DNA of 64,000 nt, from the NCBI RefSeq assembly GCF_004211955.1, contig NZ_RHJI01000019.1, positions 1 to 64,000 on the forward strand, read 5' to 3'. The stretch's first letter is position 1. Each line of letters begins with the position of its first letter. This document shows positions 39,410 to 49,039 of this stretch, in pieces. The position numbers and the translations under genes are program-made. A model generated the notes under the pieces. The model ran no database searches. It was given only the letters and a program-made list of their open reading frames with translations, and was not told where the DNA came from. The stretch comes from Escherichia sp. E1V33. Lineage in GTDB: Bacteria > Pseudomonadota > Gammaproteobacteria > Enterobacterales > Enterobacteriaceae.

Positions 39410-40345
39410 ATGGCACTGCCAATTCTGTTAGATTGCGACCCAGGTCATGACGACGCTATCGCAATTGTTCTCGCCCTCGCCTCACCAGAGCTTGATGTCA
39501 AAGCCATCACATCTTCAGCCGGAAACCAGACGCCCGATAAAACTTTACGCAATGTTCTGCGTATGTTGACCTTGCTTAATCGCACCGATATTCCGGTGGC
39601 AGGCGGCGCTGTGAAACCGTTAATGCGTGATTTGATTATTGCGGACAACGTGCACGGCGAAAGCGGTCTGGATGGCCCTGCATTGCCGGAACCTGCGTTT
39701 GCGCCACAAAACTGCACGGCGATGGAATTGATGGCCAAAACACTGCGAGAAAGTGATGAACCTGTCACCATTGTGTCCACCGGACCGCAAACTAATGTCG
39801 CCTTGCTGCTCAATAGCCATCCGGAACTGCATAGCAAAATTGCCCGAATCGTGATTATGGGCGGTGCGATGGGGCTTGGTAACTGGACGCCAGCCGCCGA
39901 GTTTAATATTTACGTGGACCCGGAAGCAGCAGAGATTGTCTTCCAGTCAGGGATCCCGGTGGTGATGGCCGGTCTGGATGTTACTCACAAAGCGCAAATC
40001 CACGTTGACGACACCGAGCGTTTCCGCGCTATTGGTAACCCAATTTCCACCATTGTTGCCGAACTGCTGGATTTCTTCCTCGAGTATCATAAAGACGAAA
40101 AATGGGGCTTTGTCGGCGCGCCACTGCACGATCCGTGCACCATTGCCTGGCTGTTGAAACCGGAGTTGTTTACCACTGTTGAGCGCTGGGTCGGCGTTGA
40201 AACGCAGGGGAAATATACCCAGGGGATGACCGTTGTTGATTATTATTATCTGACTGGCAATAAACCGAATGCCACTGTAATGGTCGATGTTGATCGTCAG
40301 GGCTTTGTTGATTTACTGGCTGAACGTCTGAAATTTTACTCTTAA
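39410..40345 (+). CDS. rihA: RihA, pyrimidine-specific ribonucleoside hydrolase
   Basis: This 311-residue hydrolase of the IUNH family cleaves cytidine and uridine into base and ribose. The N-terminal metal motif is [11 protein letters not shown]; the active-site regions [10 protein letters not shown] and [12 protein letters not shown] are present. The start is ATG 39410 after AAGGAG; an upstream frame from 39377 is not needed. A weak 9-bp hairpin (40361-40390) follows the stop. Confidence 0.95.
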   Translation: MALPILLDCDPGHDDAIAIVLALASPELDVKAITSSAGNQTPDKTLRNVLRMLTLLNRTDIPVAGGAVKPLMRDLIIADNVHGESGLDGPALPEPAFAPQNCTAMELMAKTLRESDEPVTIVSTGPQTNVALLLNSHPELHSKIARIVIMGGAMGLGNWTPAAEFNIYVDPEAAEIVFQSGIPVVMAGLDVTHKAQIHVDDTERFRAIGNPISTIVAELLDFFLEYHKDEKWGFVGAPLHDPCTIAWLLKPELFTTVERWVGVETQGKYTQGMTVVDYYYLTGNKPNATVMVDVDRQGFVDLLAERLKFYS

Positions 40346-40428
40346 TACACGTCATTGATTAAGATCACCACGCGTTATTAAGGTGGTCTTAATCTGTATA
40401 TCTCTTTTTCCTTCAAGATATAAATGCA

Positions 40429-42099
40429 ATGGATAATGCAGAACTCGCCATAGGTATCGATCTCGGTACTACCAATAGTTTAATTGCTGTCTGGAAAGAC
40501 GGTGCCGCGCAATTAATTCCAAATAAATTCGGTGAATATTTAACGCCATCCATAATTAGCATGGATGAAAATAATCATATTTTAGTCGGAAAACCGGCTA
40601 TATCACGGCGCACATCGCATCCTGATAAAACCGCAGCGTTATTTAAACGCGCGATGGGCAGTAATACTAACTGGCGTTTAGGCAGTGACACATTTAATGC
40701 ACCGGAATTGTCCTCTTTGGTCTTACGTTCATTAAAAGAAGACGCTGAAGAATTTCTGCAACGTTCGATTAAAGATGTGGTGATCTCCGTTCCTGCTTAT
40801 TTCAGTGATGAACAACGCAAGCATACCCGTTTAGCAGCAGAGTTAGCCGGGTTAAATGCAGTTCGCCTGATTAATGAACCAACGGCAGCTGCGATGGCGT
40901 ATGGCCTGCATACCCAACAAAACACCCGCTCGCTGGTATTTGATCTCGGTGGCGGCACGTTTGACGTTACGGTGCTTGAGTACGCCACGCCGGTGATTGA
41001 AGTTCACGCCTCAGCGGGCGATAACTTCCTCGGTGGCGAAGATTTTACTCATATGCTGGTCGATGAAGTTTTAAAACGCGCGGAAGTCGCCAAAACAGCC
41101 CTTAACGAGAGCGAACTGGCTGCCCTGTACGCCTGTGTGGAAGCGGCAAAATGTAGCAATCAATTGCCAATGCACATTCGCTGGCAGTACCAGGAAGAAA
41201 CGCGGGAGTGCGAATTTTACGAGAACGAACTGGAAGATTTGTGGTTGCCTCTGCTTAACCGCTTGCGAGTGCCGATTGAACAGGCATTGCGCGATGCGCG
41301 TCTGAAGCCGAGTCAGATCGACAGTCTGGTACTGGTCGGCGGCGCGTCGCAAATGCCCCTGGTGCAGCGAATTGCGGTGCGTCTGTTTGGCAAATTACCG
41401 TATCAAAGTTACGACCCGAGTACTATTGTCGCGCTGGGCGCAGCAATCCAGGCCGCCTGCCGCTTACGCAGTGAAGATATTGAAGAAGTGATCCTCACTG
41501 ATATTTGCCCTTACTCGTTGGGCGTTGAAGTTAACCGCCAGGGCGTTTCCGGCATTTTCTCGCCGATAATTGAACGAAACACCACTGTACCGGTGTCGCG
41601 TGTAGAAACTTACTCGACCATGCACCCGGAGCAGGATTCAATTACGGTTAATGTTTATCAGGGAGAAAACCACAAAGTTAAAAATAACATTCTGGTGGAA
41701 TCCTTCGATGTGCCGTTGAAGAAAACCGGGACTTATCAGTCTATTGACATTCGCTTTAGTTATGATATCAACGGGTTGCTTGAAGTTGACGTGCTTCTGG
41801 AAGACGGCAGCGTTAAGTCCAGAGTCATTAACCACAGCCCGGTAACGTTAAGTACCCAGCAAATTGAAGAGAGTCGGACGCGCTTATCTGCATTGAAAAT
41901 TTATCCGCGGGATATGCTCATTAACCGAACCTTTAAAGCCAAACTGGAAGAGTTATGGGCACGGGCACTGGGTGACGAGCGAGAAGAAATTGGCCGGGTG
42001 ATCACCGATTTTGATGCGGCACTGCAATCAAACGATATGGCCCGCGTCGATGAAGTTCGTCGACGGGCGAGCGATTATTTGGCCATTGAAATCCCATAA
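40429..42099 (+). CDS. hscC: HscC (Hsc62), specialised Hsp70
   Basis: This 556-residue Hsp70 is shorter than DnaK (638). The ATPase motifs are GIDLGTTNSL (phosphate 1), LVFDLGGGTFDVTVL (phosphate 2) and LVLVGGASQMP. The substrate domain begins near ICPYSLGVEV, and the C-terminal lid is reduced. E. coli HscC interacts with the J-protein DjlC (Hsc56), encoded convergently next door, and affects sigma-70 activity. Start is ATG 40429. Its clients are unknown. It belongs to the gene cluster highlighted in the findings. Confidence 0.97.
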   Translation: MDNAELAIGIDLGTTNSLIAVWKDGAAQLIPNKFGEYLTPSIISMDENNHILVGKPAISRRTSHPDKTAALFKRAMGSNTNWRLGSDTFNAPELSSLVLRSLKEDAEEFLQRSIKDVVISVPAYFSDEQRKHTRLAAELAGLNAVRLINEPTAAAMAYGLHTQQNTRSLVFDLGGGTFDVTVLEYATPVIEVHASAGDNFLGGEDFTHMLVDEVLKRAEVAKTALNESELAALYACVEAAKCSNQLPMHIRWQYQEETRECEFYENELEDLWLPLLNRLRVPIEQALRDARLKPSQIDSLVLVGGASQMPLVQRIAVRLFGKLPYQSYDPSTIVALGAAIQAACRLRSEDIEEVILTDICPYSLGVEVNRQGVSGIFSPIIERNTTVPVSRVETYSTMHPEQDSITVNVYQGENHKVKNNILVESFDVPLKKTGTYQSIDIRFSYDINGLLEVDVLLEDGSVKSRVINHSPVTLSTQQIEESRTRLSALKIYPRDMLINRTFKAKLEELWARALGDEREEIGRVITDFDAALQSNDMARVDEVRRRASDYLAIEIP

Positions 42100-42106
42100 A
42101 CACAGC

Positions 42107-42138
42107 TGCCGGATGCGGCGTAAACGCTGCATCCGGCA
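42107..42138. repeat. Single REP between hscC and djlC
   Basis: TGCCGGATGCGGCG and GCATCCGGCA form a compact REP hairpin between the convergent genes; it may act as their terminator. Confidence 0.8.
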
Positions 42139-42158
42139 TCGACGCAAAAAACACATCG

Positions 42159-43610
42159 TCAGCTAAACAACATCGCGATTTTACCGAGCGCGTAACCTAT
42201 CACCAGAACCGTTAAGCTGATTTTGATAATACTGACAATGCTCTGTGGTTTTTCACTCTCATTATCCTTCTCTTCGTGTTTTTCAGGTGCTGGTTCTTCG
42301 ATATCTTCATCCACCGGCTCGAGCTTCACTTTCGTCAACAGCATGTGAGTAATAATGGCTTCTAACGGATGTGCTTCTCCACGTTCCAGTCGCGCATTCA
42401 GGCGGGCAAGCATCTCTTGTTTCGGAAACGCTTCCAGTACTACCTGTTCCGCTACCCGATATAGATCCAGTAATGGTGAATCGCCTTCTTTCTCGCTACC
42501 AACTCTCGATTTCCACCATGCCCATGCTTTGCGTTTGAAGAATAACGACTCGATAAATGATTGACCTAACGGTGATAATTTTCCGCTATGTAAAATTTCC
42601 GCCCATAGCAGCCGCGTCCGGGCGCTCTCACCTGGAACATATTTCAGCGGCTTACCTTGCGCATCAATCATGCTCCGCGCTTCGATAACCATCACTAACA
42701 ACGCGAAGTAATCCGGACAATGACGCTTACTCCACTGCAACAACAAATTATCCGCTTGTGTAGATGGGTAACTTTCCCAGTATGCGCAGAGATCGGCAAG
42801 CAGACTTTCCCCTTCGCCGCAGAACAACCGTTGTGCACACGAGTAATATCGGGCATCTTCACTTTCTGGTTCTTCCGTTTGCCACTGTTTGGCTACAGGA
42901 ATGAGTTCCGCCATACCTGTTTGCACCGAGCTGTACCAGCGCAACAGTTTGCGATGCAACTTTGCATCATCAGGAATTAACCACGGCCCCTCCATCGCCA
43001 AAAACGCCGTGACATAGTCGGGATGGTAACGACAGCAGCGTTCCAGCGCGAAGTAATACTCAACTGTCTGGTTCTGCAACGCGACGGGATATTCCAGAAG
43101 GCTGAGAAAATCGAAACAATCCCCAGCCTGAATGGCCTCAAGAAAAGCCTCCCACTCTTCTTCATCTATTCCTTTGCTGTCACTAAACGAATACCAGTTC
43201 AAACGCTCTGCCAACAAAGATGCACAATTCAATGAAAGATATCGCGCCTTCATAGCGATTGCGCACAGCGGCCAGCGTAAGTGTTCGACATCCTCCATGT
43301 TCCAGGTGTTCAACTGCTGAATAAATTTCTGCCAGGAGGAAGGTTGAAAACGCTCACTTTCCGAAGCCAGTAAGGTTCTGAACGCTTTCAGTGCATTGTG
43401 CTCTTCTGCAAGATCTTTTTCGTCATCAACATTTTTTCCGTCTGGATTGACTGCCAGCCGCAGCGCCTCTTCATAGGCCTGACGTAACGCTTTAAACCCC
43501 TGCGGATCGGTTTCTGGATAGCACAACGGTAAAAGAGAAAGATAAGCCTGCCGGATAATATCAACTTGTGTTGTGCTTTCGATTTCGAGGATTTGCCAAC
43601 ATGTTTTCAT
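42159..43610 (-). CDS. djlC: DjlC (Hsc56), tail-anchored J-domain protein
   Basis: This 483-residue co-chaperone of HscC has an N-terminal J-like domain (about 1-65). The canonical HPD reads YPE here ([10 protein letters not shown]), while QAYEEAL-type helices are kept. A long helical middle region follows, then a charged Glu/Lys segment and a C-terminal hydrophobic anchor ([18 protein letters not shown]), so the bulk is cytoplasmic. Its start overlaps the ybeU stop by 4 bp. It is paralogous to djlB along its length. Confidence 0.94.
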   Translation of the reverse strand: MKTCWQILEIESTTQVDIIRQAYLSLLPLCYPETDPQGFKALRQAYEEALRLAVNPDGKNVDDEKDLAEEHNALKAFRTLLASESERFQPSSWQKFIQQLNTWNMEDVEHLRWPLCAIAMKARYLSLNCASLLAERLNWYSFSDSKGIDEEEWEAFLEAIQAGDCFDFLSLLEYPVALQNQTVEYYFALERCCRYHPDYVTAFLAMEGPWLIPDDAKLHRKLLRWYSSVQTGMAELIPVAKQWQTEEPESEDARYYSCAQRLFCGEGESLLADLCAYWESYPSTQADNLLLQWSKRHCPDYFALLVMVIEARSMIDAQGKPLKYVPGESARTRLLWAEILHSGKLSPLGQSFIESLFFKRKAWAWWKSRVGSEKEGDSPLLDLYRVAEQVVLEAFPKQEMLARLNARLERGEAHPLEAIITHMLLTKVKLEPVDEDIEEPAPEKHEEKDNESEKPQSIVSIIKISLTVLVIGYALGKIAMLFS

Positions 43611-44314
43611 AGGTCGCTCACATCCTTAAGCGTTGCCGGACATTCAGGCTGGGCAGTTAATGGCCGCCAGGGAAGCCTGGCATAGAAACGATCGGTTCCC
43701 GCAGCCAACTCTTCGAACATCCGACTCCCGGCGCTATCGTATTTGTACAGGGTCAGCGCCTCGCGTAGTGAAGCGTTGTCTTCACACTGAGACGATTGCC
43801 AGTAGAGACGTCCTAACGAATAGGCGGAAAAATAGTGCATCCAACTGTGATAGTAATGGTGTGCTCGTACATAGACGCGCGATTGCAGCCATAAACTCTC
43901 TTCTTCCGTCAGCCAATTGTTGAGCACACCGACCCGTGACAGAAACCCCATTCGAACATAATCCCAGGCTTTGATTCCCCCTTCCCCGCAGCACATAGCG
44001 GTTTGCGCAACAAATTGGGTATAAATCAGCCCTCTATCAGAGCCACCAGCAATTAATGCTTTCCACTCTTCAGGTGAAGACCGATGCCATGCCAGATATA
44101 AACCAGCTAAATCATTTGCGTGACCATCATCGGTCATTTGGTAAATAGTCTGAATTAAATCATCACGATTATTTATTCCCCAGGATGATGACAGATCAAA
44201 TTCTTTTATTCCGGTATACATTTTTGGCGAGTCATGTGCAGGCTTGCATCCCTGATTAAGAATTTCCATTGGCGTAGAAAGCGCGAATAGAAGGTGTTGT
44301 TCTTCCTTATCCAT
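43607..44314 (-). CDS. ybeU: YbeU, DUF1266 protein
   Basis: This 235-residue protein of unknown function is a paralogue of YbeR: both share [11 protein letters not shown] / [11 protein letters not shown] near the start and [16 protein letters not shown] in the middle, a DUF1266 hallmark. There is no signal peptide or membrane segment, so it is probably cytoplasmic. It is translationally coupled to djlC (ATGA overlap), suggesting the two proteins work together. It is divergent from ybeT. Confidence 0.92.
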   Translation of the reverse strand: MDKEEQHLLFALSTPMEILNQGCKPAHDSPKMYTGIKEFDLSSSWGINNRDDLIQTIYQMTDDGHANDLAGLYLAWHRSSPEEWKALIAGGSDRGLIYTQFVAQTAMCCGEGGIKAWDYVRMGFLSRVGVLNNWLTEEESLWLQSRVYVRAHHYYHSWMHYFSAYSLGRLYWQSSQCEDNASLREALTLYKYDSAGSRMFEELAAGTDRFYARLPWRPLTAQPECPATLKDVSDL

Positions 44315-44415
44315 TTATTAACAATCCTTTAAGTACATTAACTGACTACTTTTTTATTAATGATGAGTATAAACTTGACGCTTTCAAAATAAAAAGAAAA
44401 TCGAAGCATTGATAA

Positions 44416-44970
44416 ATGAACAAAAAAATATATTTTATATTCGCAATATTTATAGTTGCGGCTATCACTTGTATTAGCCAACCTGAGAAAACGACCTTGC
44501 GCGATAAAGCTATGGCGAATTATGTCTTTGATTATTTAAGCTCACCGGGCAGTCTTCCGTTTAGCACGGCAGCAACGGAGCTTTCCGCCATTCATGGTCA
44601 TTCAACGTCGCAATATAGACTTGGCGAATTTTATCTTCATGGTAGCGATGGTAAGCCTCTGGATTATACAAAGGCGAGATACTGGTATGAGCAATCAGCG
44701 GAACAGGAAAATCCACGCGCACAAAGTAAACTGGGATGGATCTACCTGAAAGGTCTTGGTGTAAAACCTGATAGTCGCAAGGCGATCCTTTGGTACAAGG
44801 AAGCTGCGGGACAAGGGCATGTCCATGCCCAATATACGCTAGGATTGATTTACAGAAATGGCACGGGCATTAACGTCAACAATTATGAAGCTCGCAAATG
44901 GTTAAAACTGGCGGCGGAGCAACATTATAAAAATGCGGAAAGATTGCTTGCTGAGCTTCCCGCACATTAA
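44416..44970 (+). CDS. ybeT: YbeT, exported or membrane-anchored Sel1-repeat protein
   Basis: This 184-residue protein starts with a signal-anchor-like segment ([18 protein letters not shown]) and then about three Sel1-like repeats of about 36 residues, with cores such as [15 protein letters not shown] and [15 protein letters not shown]. The Cys after AAIT is not a perfect lipobox because Thr sits at -1. It is convergent with djlB, ending 9 bp before the djlB stop. Its partners are unknown; proximity to J-proteins suggests a role in the same system. Confidence 0.88.
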   Translation: MNKKIYFIFAIFIVAAITCISQPEKTTLRDKAMANYVFDYLSSPGSLPFSTAATELSAIHGHSTSQYRLGEFYLHGSDGKPLDYTKARYWYEQSAEQENPRAQSKLGWIYLKGLGVKPDSRKAILWYKEAAGQGHVHAQYTLGLIYRNGTGINVNNYEARKWLKLAAEQHYKNAERLLAELPAH

Positions 44971-44979
44971 GGTCGACTT

Positions 44980-46407
44980 TCACCCGAACAGATGGAGTAT
45001 TTTCCCTATCAAACCGGCAAAGATAAAAATGTAGAAAATAATTTTGATGACGCCCAGACAACCCGGCCCACCATCATCAACGGGCATTGGTTGCGGTTGC
45101 GGCTCCGGTTCGACAGTTTGCTTCTCGGCAAAATTCGCCGACTGAATTAATAACCGTCGAATAATTAATGCTTCCAGAGGACAACGCTCTTCTGCATCAA
45201 GGCTGGCGACGATCGGCATTAATAATTCTTCTGTAGGTTGGCTGGCCTGCACTAATTGCTTTGCGACTAAATATAATGGCCATAAAGGATGCTGTGTATC
45301 ACGCGTGAGTGAGACTCGCGGCTTACGCCCTTTGTGCAAAACCATCTCAACCAGAGAACGCCCCAACGCAGAGAGTTTTTCATCGCTGAGTATTTCGTAT
45401 AATTGAAAGCGCGTACGCGCACTGTCGCCGGGAACATAAAGTAATGGTTTCCCCTGATCGTTAACCAGTTCACGAGCTTCAATCATCATCACCACTAACG
45501 GGTAATAATCGACCCGATGCTGACGGCACCATTGCAACATTAAAGCATCCGCCTGGGTAGAAGGATATTCGCGCCAGTAGTCACAAAGTTCTGCCAGAAG
45601 GCTTTCGCCTTCTCCACAATAGACGCGTTGCGCGTATTCATAATAACGCGCATCTTCATTATCAGGTTCAGTTTCCCGCCATGACCGGGCGTAATCCAGG
45701 AGTTCGGGTATTCCCAGTCGGCTTGAGGTATACCAGCACAGTAAATTTCTGTGCAGTTTTGCATCATCGGGGATAATCACTGCGCGATGTTGCGCTAAAT
45801 ACAGTGTCAGCCATTCTGGATGCGATGACCAAATCCGCGCGAACATCTGATAAAAATCAATGGTTTCATTTTGCACCACAACGGGTAGGTGCAGGATAGT
45901 CTGGAAGTTAAAAACATTGCCTTTCGCAATGGCATATAAAAAGGATTCCAGTTCTTCTTCGTCTATTACCCCGGTATTTTCCTCCTGTAGCCACCGCAAT
46001 CTTTCTGCTAATAAAGCTACGCACTCGAAGGATAAATGGGCAGTGTTCATGGCTATTGTGCACAGCAACCAGCGTAATTCATCAATCTCTTCCATCGAGC
46101 AATAATTTAATTGCTGAATGAATCGCTGCCAGGCGGAGGGCAGAAAACGTTCGCTATCAGAGGCGAGTAACGTACGAAAGGCCAACAGAATTTCATGTTC
46201 TGCAACTTCATGTTCTTCTGGTTGCCAAACAGATTTAGCAGGCGACTGCGCAATCCGTAGCGCCTCCTCATACGCCTGACGAAGATGTTTAAAGCCCTGT
46301 GGATCGGTTTCTGGATGAAAGGACGGTAACAGCGCCAGATAAGCGCGGCGGATAATATCGACGTCAGTCGTTTCCTCTATATCGAGGATCTTCCAGCAAT
46401 TTTTCAT
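44980..46407 (-). CDS. djlB: DjlB, tail-anchored J-domain protein
   Basis: This 475-residue paralogue of DjlC has an N-terminal J-like domain with HPE in place of HPD ([11 protein letters not shown]). A long helical region with many Trp/Tyr/Arg residues follows. The end has a proline/glutamate linker and a C-terminal membrane anchor ([20 protein letters not shown]). It can be expected to stimulate HscC like DjlC, though this is inferred from the family. The start overlaps the ybeR stop by 4 bp, copying the djlC-ybeU layout exactly. Confidence 0.93.
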   Translation of the reverse strand: MKNCWKILDIEETTDVDIIRRAYLALLPSFHPETDPQGFKHLRQAYEEALRIAQSPAKSVWQPEEHEVAEHEILLAFRTLLASDSERFLPSAWQRFIQQLNYCSMEEIDELRWLLCTIAMNTAHLSFECVALLAERLRWLQEENTGVIDEEELESFLYAIAKGNVFNFQTILHLPVVVQNETIDFYQMFARIWSSHPEWLTLYLAQHRAVIIPDDAKLHRNLLCWYTSSRLGIPELLDYARSWRETEPDNEDARYYEYAQRVYCGEGESLLAELCDYWREYPSTQADALMLQWCRQHRVDYYPLVVMMIEARELVNDQGKPLLYVPGDSARTRFQLYEILSDEKLSALGRSLVEMVLHKGRKPRVSLTRDTQHPLWPLYLVAKQLVQASQPTEELLMPIVASLDAEERCPLEALIIRRLLIQSANFAEKQTVEPEPQPQPMPVDDGGPGCLGVIKIIFYIFIFAGLIGKILHLFG

Positions 46408-47111
46408 AGGTCGCTCATATCCTTAAGCGTTTCCGGACACCCTGGATAGTAAGCCAATGGTTGCCAGGATAAGGTTGGGTAATACGCATCGTCACTGGCA
46501 AATAAATGATAAAACATATCATTGCCGGAATCGTCGTATTCTTTACGCGCTAAGAATTCGCGTAATAATGGCAGATTATCATCCTCGGGAGACTGCCAAT
46601 ATTGCCGACCAAAGGTATAACCGGCAAAGTATTGCCGCCAGTTACTATAATAACGTAGAGCCCGTAGATGAATGCGCGACTGGATCCATAGACTTTCTTC
46701 TTCACTCAACCAGTTATTAAGTACGCCCATCCGGCTTAAAAAGCCCATCCGGACATAATCCCAGGCTTTGATCCCCCCTTCACCACAGCATTCGGCGTTG
46801 CTGGCGACAAATTGCGCATAAGCCTGACCTTGCTCATTTAATTCAGCAAGATAATCACGCCATTCACATGGCGAATAACGAAACCAGCGATGATAAAACC
46901 CAGCCAAACGCGCGGCATGACCGTTATCGATCATTCGATGAATTGTCCGCAACAGGTCATCACGGTCATCAATTCCCCATGAGGAAGAAAGGTCAAAAAA
47001 GCGTGTGCCTAAATACATTTTGGGTGATGAATGTGAAGGTAAACAGCATTCATTGCGTATTTCCATCGGAGTGGAAAGTGCAAACAATATTTTTTGCGAC
47101 TCCATGTCCAT
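46404..47111 (-). CDS. ybeR: YbeR, DUF1266 protein
   Basis: This 235-residue paralogue of YbeU has the same length and the same conserved [16 protein letters not shown] and [13 protein letters not shown] segments. I chose ATG 47111 (MDMESQK); an in-frame start at 47138 would add nine residues. Function is unknown. It is coupled to djlB and divergent from ybeQ, as ybeU is to ybeT, so the block 44980-48252 is a second copy of the 42159-44970 arrangement. Confidence 0.91.
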   Translation of the reverse strand: MDMESQKILFALSTPMEIRNECCLPSHSSPKMYLGTRFFDLSSSWGIDDRDDLLRTIHRMIDNGHAARLAGFYHRWFRYSPCEWRDYLAELNEQGQAYAQFVASNAECCGEGGIKAWDYVRMGFLSRMGVLNNWLSEEESLWIQSRIHLRALRYYSNWRQYFAGYTFGRQYWQSPEDDNLPLLREFLARKEYDDSGNDMFYHLFASDDAYYPTLSWQPLAYYPGCPETLKDMSDL

Positions 47112-47268
47112 ATAATTTATCCTTAAACATTCACTCAATGAATATCAACCGCATTACGAGGTTCATTTATTTATGCTTTTCTGACGCGATATAATACGCA
47201 TAAAATAAGGCTTACGCAAAAATGGAACACATAAAAATATAATATGTTTTATCCGCAACCATAAGGAA

Positions 47269-48252
47269 ATGAGAATGATTTTTACGTCAAGTTGCTGCGA
47301 TTATTTATCAATAGATGAGATTATCGAATGTGCTGAAAAAGGCGATAGCGAGGCACAATATATTGTTGGATTTTATTATAATCGCGATAGTGCTATTGAC
47401 TCTCCGGACGACGAAAAAGCCTTTTACTGGCTGAAGCTGGCCGCAGAGCAAGGTCATTGCGAAGCACAATATTCCTTAGGACAGAAATACTCCGAGGATA
47501 AAAGTCGCCACCAAGATAATGAGCAAGCCATCTTTTGGCTGAAGAAAGCCGCACTGCAAGGACATACTTTCGCATCCAACTCGTTGGGTTGGATACTGAA
47601 TCGTGGAGAAGACCCCAACTATAAAGAAGCGGTTGCCTGGTATCAGATAGCCGCGGAGAGCGGAATGTCTTATGCGCAAAATAATCTTGGGTGGATGTAC
47701 AGAAATGGCAACGGAGTCGCACAAGATTATGCATTGGCATTTTTCTGGTACAAACAAGCTGCATTGCAAGGCCATAGTGACGCGCAAAACAATCTGGCCG
47801 ATCTTTATGAAGACGGAAAAGGCGTTGCTCAAAACGAGACACTCGCCGCATTCTGGTATTTGAAAAGCGCACAGCAGGGTAATCGGCATGCTCAATTTCA
47901 AATTGCATGGGATTATAACGCTGGCGAAGGGGTGGACCAGGACTATAAGCAAGCGATGTACTGGTATCTGAAGGCTGCCGCTCAGGGGAGCGTCGGCGCT
48001 TACGTCAACATCGGCTATATGTATAAACACGGTCAAGGCGTTGAGAAGGATTATCAAGCCGCCTTTGAATGGTTTACGAAAGCCGCTGAATGCGATAACG
48101 CCACTGCCTGGTATAACCTGGCAATTATGTACCACCAGGGAGAAGGAAGACCCGTCGATCTCCGTCAGGCTCTCGACTTGTATCGTAAAGTTCAGTTATC
48201 CGGTACAAGAGATGTCAGTCAAGAAATCCGTGAGATTGAAGATTTACTGTAG
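47269..48252 (+). CDS. ybeQ: YbeQ, Sel1-repeat protein
   Basis: This 327-residue protein consists almost wholly of about eight Sel1-like repeats, each about 36 residues with the pattern A..GHxxAQxxLGxxYxxGxGVxxDYxxA (for example AQNNLGWMYRNGNGVAQDYA and AYVNIGYMYKHGQGVEKDYQ). Such superhelical repeats mediate protein contacts. Unlike YbeT it has no signal peptide or membrane segment, so it is probably cytoplasmic. ATG 47275 (MIFTSS) is an alternative start two codons later. Confidence 0.9.
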   Translation: MRMIFTSSCCDYLSIDEIIECAEKGDSEAQYIVGFYYNRDSAIDSPDDEKAFYWLKLAAEQGHCEAQYSLGQKYSEDKSRHQDNEQAIFWLKKAALQGHTFASNSLGWILNRGEDPNYKEAVAWYQIAAESGMSYAQNNLGWMYRNGNGVAQDYALAFFWYKQAALQGHSDAQNNLADLYEDGKGVAQNETLAAFWYLKSAQQGNRHAQFQIAWDYNAGEGVDQDYKQAMYWYLKAAAQGSVGAYVNIGYMYKHGQGVEKDYQAAFEWFTKAAECDNATAWYNLAIMYHQGEGRPVDLRQALDLYRKVQLSGTRDVSQEIREIEDLL

Positions 48253-48321
48253 AGATAAAAACAAGGGCCGGTGAATTTCATTCGGCCCAAATTTTCGTTA
48301 TTGGCGTGCGAAATCAGACTA

Positions 48322-48804
48322 TTAGGGCTCGAACGGGCGTCTCTGGAACTGGTCATGACCGCATTTCGGGCATAGCGTCAATACTTCCGGTGTGTAGATC
48401 GGGAGATGGAAGTGACATTTCTCGCAGACCAGATTACCCAGACCTACCACTTCTCCGCTGTGATAAACCCCGTGATGATTGAGATCCTGGAAAACTTCGC
48501 GCCACTCAAGTTGCGTTTTATCGGTGATGTCCGCCAGTTCCTGCCAGAGGCTTTCTTTAATCACCCGCATAAAAACGCTGTCGGATTCTTCCTTCAGGCT
48601 TTCTTCATAACTCATGGCGAACTCTTCCAGGTCACGTCTGACGGCCCGGGTCAGTTCATCGACCTCGGTCCGCGTTAACTCCCCTGTTTTTATTACACGC
48701 TCACGCGCCTGTTCTACCAGTGCGTCGATATCGCGTTCGCCATTACGCAGCCGCTCGCTTAATGACGCCACCAGTTCACGGTAATATTGAGCAACCTTGT
48801 TCAT
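48322..48804 (-). CDS. ybeL: YbeL, zinc-ribbon protein (DUF1451)
   Basis: This 160-residue cytoplasmic protein has a helical N-terminal two-thirds rich in Glu/Arg (coiled-coil-like) and a C-terminal zinc ribbon: Cys-x2-Cys in VCEKCHFH and Cys-x2-Cys in TLCPKCGHD. Two adjacent ATG codons (48807 and 48804) are possible; I chose 48804, which is better spaced from GGGAG. Function is unknown. It is divergent from leuS. Confidence 0.92.
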   Translation of the reverse strand: MNKVAQYYRELVASLSERLRNGERDIDALVEQARERVIKTGELTRTEVDELTRAVRRDLEEFAMSYEESLKEESDSVFMRVIKESLWQELADITDKTQLEWREVFQDLNHHGVYHSGEVVGLGNLVCEKCHFHLPIYTPEVLTLCPKCGHDQFQRRPFEP

Positions 48805-49039
48805 CATTTCATCTCCCGTGTCGTTAACTGGCTATAATAATAGACGTTATTTATGCTCAACTTTGCAAGACTGCCCACAGAGTGTGTAAATTCGTGCAAG
48901 GATTACCGCTGTGCGATTTCAACGTCGAGTGCGCGAAAGGCTGTTTTGACGCGGACGTTTGGGCTATGCTATGCGGATCTGAAAAACCACCTCTAACGCT
49001 ACTTTTGTAGCCGTAATGAAAACAGGACCACTGGCTGCC

